Positions 61,250-64,000 of a stretch of DNA of 64,000 nucleotides are shown in pieces. The DNA lies in the NCBI RefSeq assembly GCF_046507575.1, contig NZ_JBKFEY010000002.1, forward strand, positions 434,001 through 498,000. The letters are read 5' to 3'. Numbering within the stretch: position 1 is the first letter of the stretch; each line of letters begins with the position of its first letter. The position numbers were made by a program, and so were the translations under genes. This DNA is from Pontitalea aquivivens (lineage in GTDB: Bacteria; Pseudomonadota; Alphaproteobacteria; Rhodobacterales; Rhodobacteraceae). A model generated the notes under the pieces. The model was given only the letters and a program-made list of their open reading frames with translations. It searched no databases and was not told the DNA's origin.

Positions 61250-64000
61250 TCAGGCCTGCAGCGGACGCACGCTGATATCCCCTTCGCCACGCGACTTCAT
61301 CGCCGCCACGGCCGCGATGCTGGCCGCCGCCGTGGTGAAATAGGGAATCTTGTCGTAAAGCGCCACGGCGCGGATTTCGCGGCTGTCGGACACGGCCTGG
61401 CTGCCCTCGGTCGTGTTCATGACCAACTGGATATCGCCGTTTTTCAGCCGGTCCACGATGTTCGGGCGGCCTTCGTAGACCTTGTTCACCAGCTCGGCCT
61501 CAACCCCGTTTTCCTTCAGCCACAGCGCGGTGCCGCGGGTGGCGACCAGGGAAAAGCCCATCGCGATCAGGTCGCGCGCGGCCTGCGCCAGATCGGCGGT
61601 CTTGTCGGTATCCTTGATCGACAGGAACACGCGGCCTTCTTCGGGCAGATGCGTGCCGGCGCCCAGCTGCGCCTTCAGGAATGCGCGCGGGAAGTTGCGG
61701 TCCCAGCCCATCACCTCGCCGGTGGAACGCATTTCAGGCCCCAGCAGCGTATCGACGCCGGGGAAGCGGGCAAAGGGCAGAACGGCCTCTTTCACCGAAT
61801 ACCAGGGTGTGTTCGGATCGGCCAGCGTCAGCGGATCGGCGAAGGGCAGGGGCGTTTCGGGGCCCACGCCTTCGGGATAGGCAGCGCGCAGCGGGAAGTT
61901 CGCCATCGGTTCGCCCGCCATCAGCCGCGCCGCGATCGAGGCGATGGCGCTGTCGGTGGCCTTGGCGACGAAGGGCACGGTGCGCGAGGCGCGGGGGTTG
62001 ACCTCCAGCACATAGATCACGCCGTCCTTGATCGCGAACTGCACGTTCATCAGGCCGACCACGTTCAGGCCAAGGGCCAGCTTGACGGTCTGGTCCTTCA
62101 ATTCGGCGACGGTTTCGGGTGACAGGCTGTAGGGCGGCAGCGAGCAGGCGGAATCGCCCGAATGGACGCCCGCTTCCTCGATATGCTGCATGATGCCCGC
62201 GACATGCACGGTCTTGCCGTCGGACAGGGCGTCCACGTCTACCTCGATCGCGCCGGACAGGTAGCTGTCCAGCAGCACCGGGCTGTCGCCCGACACATGT
62301 ACGGCGGTCGCGATGTAGCGTTTCAGATGATCCATGTCGCGCACGATTTCCATCGCGCGACCACCCAGAACATAGGACGGTCGGATCACCAGCGGAAAGC
62401 CGACTTTGTATGCGATTTCAATGGCCTGCGCCTCGGACGAGGCGATGCCGTTCACCGGCTGCTTCAGGCCCAGATCATGCAGCAGGTGCTGGAACCGTTC
62501 ACGGTCCTCGGCCAGATCGATCGCGTCGGGCGTCGTGCCCAGGATCGGGATGCCCTCGGCCTCCAGCGCGTTCGCCAGTTTCAGCGGCGTCTGGCCGCCG
62601 AACTGCACGATGACGCCGTGCAGGGTGCCGTTTTCCTGTTCCACGCGCAGGATTTCCAGCACATGTTCCAGCGTCAGCGGTTCGAAATACAGCCGGTCCG
62701 AAGTGTCGTAGTCGGTCGATACGGTTTCCGGGTTGCAGTTGACCATGATCGTTTCATAGCCGGCCTTGGTCAGCGCGAAACAGGCGTGGCAGCAGCAATA
62801 GTCGAATTCGATCCCCTGGCCGATCCGGTTCGGGCCGCCACCCAGGATCACCACTTTCTTGCAGCCCGACGGCCGGGCCTCGCATTCCACGTCGCCCATC
62901 GCGGGGGCCTCGTAAGTGGAATACATATAGGGGGTCTGGGCCTCGAATTCGGCGGCGCAGGTATCGATACGCTTGAACACCGCCTTGACGCCCAGATTGC
63001 GCCGCGCGCGGCGGACGTTGGCCTCATCCCGGCCGGTCAGCTTGGCCAGACGGGCATCGGTAAAGCCCATCATCTTCAGATCGCGCAGGCCCTTTTCCGT
63101 GACGGGCAGGCCGGTGCGGCGGATCTCGGTCTCGGTTTCCACGATTTCGCGGATGCGGGCCAGGAACCAGGGGTCGAAGGCGGTGGCGTGCTGGATTTCC
63201 CCGTCGCTCAGCCCTTCGCGCATGGCCTGGGCGATCAGGCGCATCCGATCCGGGGTCTGGCCCGAGATCGCCTTGATCACGGCGGCTTTGTCGGGCGCGC
63301 CGGGGATCTCGATTTCGTCAAAGCCGGTCAGGCCGGTTTCCATTGAGGCCAGCGCCTTCTGCACCGATTCGTGGAAGGTGCGGCCGATCGCCATCGCCTC
63401 GCCCACCGATTTCATCGCGGTGGTCAGTTCGGCCTTGGACCCGGGGAATTTTTCAAACGCGAAGCGCGGGATCTTGGTCACGACATAGTCGATCGCCGGT
63501 TCGAACGACGCAGGCGTGACCTTGGTGATGTCGTTGTCCAGCTCATCCAGCGTGTAGCCCACGGCCAGTTTCGCGGCAATCTTGGCGATCGGGAAGCCGG
63601 TGGCCTTGGACGCCAGCGCCGAGGATCGCGACACGCGCGGGTTCATCTCGATCACGACCATGCGACCGTCTTTCGGGTTGATCGCCCATTGCACGTTCGA
63701 CCCGCCGGTTTCCACGCCAATTTCACGCAGCACGGCGATACTGCCGTTGCGCATGATCTGATATTCCTTGTCGGTCAGCGTCAGCGCCGGGGCCACGGTG
63801 ATCGAATCGCCCGTATGTACGCCCATCGGGTCGATGTTCTCGATGGAACAGACGATGATCGCATTGTCCGCCTTGTCGCGGACGACTTCCATTTCATATT
63901 CCTTCCAGCCCAGCAGCGATTCATCGACCAGGATCTGCGCCACCGGCGAGGCATCGAGGCCCGAACGGCAGATCGCCTCATAGTCATCGCGGTTATAGGC
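61250..64000 (-). CDS. carB: Carbamoyl-phosphate synthase large subunit (5' end beyond window)
   Basis: The frame is open to the window end, giving 916 residues of an expected ~1,070-1,120. The visible part begins in the first ATP-grasp half (LGWKEYEMEVVRDKADNAII, VIEMNPRVSRSSALASKATG), then the oligomerisation domain, the second ATP-grasp half (GFPLVIRPSYVLGGRAMEIV) and the C-terminal MGS-like allosteric domain (GFSLVATRGTALWLKENGVE). It builds carbamoyl phosphate for arginine and pyrimidines from ammonia delivered by CarA. The 5' end and start are outside. A strong terminator lies 22 bp beyond the stop. Confidence 0.97.
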   Translation of the reverse strand, partial: AYNRDDYEAICRSGLDASPVAQILVDESLLGWKEYEMEVVRDKADNAIIVCSIENIDPMGVHTGDSITVAPALTLTDKEYQIMRNGSIAVLREIGVETGGSNVQWAINPKDGRMVVIEMNPRVSRSSALASKATGFPIAKIAAKLAVGYTLDELDNDITKVTPASFEPAIDYVVTKIPRFAFEKFPGSKAELTTAMKSVGEAMAIGRTFHESVQKALASMETGLTGFDEIEIPGAPDKAAVIKAISGQTPDRMRLIAQAMREGLSDGEIQHATAFDPWFLARIREIVETETEIRRTGLPVTEKGLRDLKMMGFTDARLAKLTGRDEANVRRARRNLGVKAVFKRIDTCAAEFEAQTPYMYSTYEAPAMGDVECEARPSGCKKVVILGGGPNRIGQGIEFDYCCCHACFALTKAGYETIMVNCNPETVSTDYDTSDRLYFEPLTLEHVLEILRVEQENGTLHGVIVQFGGQTPLKLANALEAEGIPILGTTPDAIDLAEDRERFQHLLHDLGLKQPVNGIASSEAQAIEIAYKVGFPLVIRPSYVLGGRAMEIVRDMDHLKRYIATAVHVSGDSPVLLDSYLSGAIEVDVDALSDGKTVHVAGIMQHIEEAGVHSGDSACSLPPYSLSPETVAELKDQTVKLALGLNVVGLMNVQFAIKDGVIYVLEVNPRASRTVPFVAKATDSAIASIAARLMAGEPMANFPLRAAYPEGVGPETPLPFADPLTLADPNTPWYSVKEAVLPFARFPGVDTLLGPEMRSTGEVMGWDRNFPRAFLKAQLGAGTHLPEEGRVFLSIKDTDKTADLAQAARDLIAMGFSLVATRGTALWLKENGVEAELVNKVYEGRPNIVDRLKNGDIQLVMNTTEGSQAVSDSREIRAVALYDKIPYFTTAAASIAAVAAMKSRGEGDISVRPLQA

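Overview
The window is 64 kb of dense, GC-rich chromosome from an alphaproteobacterium of the order Rhodobacterales (Rhodobacter/Paracoccus/Roseobacter relatives). This rests on the gene content (RpoHII-type heat-shock sigma factor, hybrid malic enzyme, group IV ornithine decarboxylase with a structured leader, an rsmI-yraN-gshB run, FNR boxes of the TTGACGCAG-TCAA kind) and on a dispersed intergenic repeat with the core CTTCTTCTTGGTCCAAATA that I associate with this order. I see no rRNA, tRNA, CRISPR array, transposase, integrase or phage gene. The segment reads as core genome, not as an island. Two genes are cut by the window edges: an aminotransferase at the left and carB at the right.

Layout. 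1-6.8 kb: class V aminotransferase end, HisC-like aminotransferase, valS, an Lrp/AsnC regulator and a divergent ornithine decarboxylase behind a probable speF-type leader RNA. 6.9-13.1 kb: a DUF2235 alpha/beta hydrolase, small envelope proteins, cytochrome b561, an esterase, glyA and nadK. 13.1-17.6 kb: prpE, with a cluster of TTTGCAAA-like sites upstream, and maeB. 17.8-22.3 kb: a nucleoside-salvage operon cdd-deoA-deoB-add-upp. 22.3-26.7 kb: a SPOR protein, a degenerate M48-like membrane protein, an acyl-CoA synthetase and a DMT exporter. 26.7-34.7 kb: a minus-strand beta-oxidation locus (two tandem MerR regulators, acyl-CoA dehydrogenase, a 70-aa protein, GST, thiolase, an NTF2-like protein, FadB). 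34.9-39.1 kb: two PaaI-type thioesterases and a MATE exporter with overlapping ends, trpS, and a rhomboid without catalytic residues. 39.1-48.5 kb: murJ, glnD, an LpoA/LppC-like lipoprotein, rsmI, yraN, gshB, yifB. 48.7-55.3 kb: rpoHII, a ChaN-like protein, coaBC, dut, a membrane-anchored MoeB/ThiF-like protein and an M3 peptidase. 55.3-64 kb: a CDF transporter, an SH3 protein, a D-2-hydroxyacid dehydrogenase, a dimethylglycine/sarcosine dehydrogenase-like flavoprotein, an FNR-box-preceded AhpD-like protein and carB.

How it works together. The strongest functional units are the nucleoside-salvage operon, which feeds pentose and bases back into metabolism, and the fatty-acid locus, where the MerR proteins probably control the beta-oxidation genes through dyads in the 34.13-34.34 kb gap. 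prpE and maeB fit propionate and C4 metabolism. I found no clear new multi-gene system. The items most worth a second look are non-coding or degenerate: the repeat family, which sits just 3' of several minus-strand genes and in inverted pairs; a GNRA-capped dyad shared by the decarboxylase leader and the lppC/rsmI gap; the prpE operator cluster; a paired dyad and FNR box; and two apparent pseudoproteases (rhomboid and M48-like).
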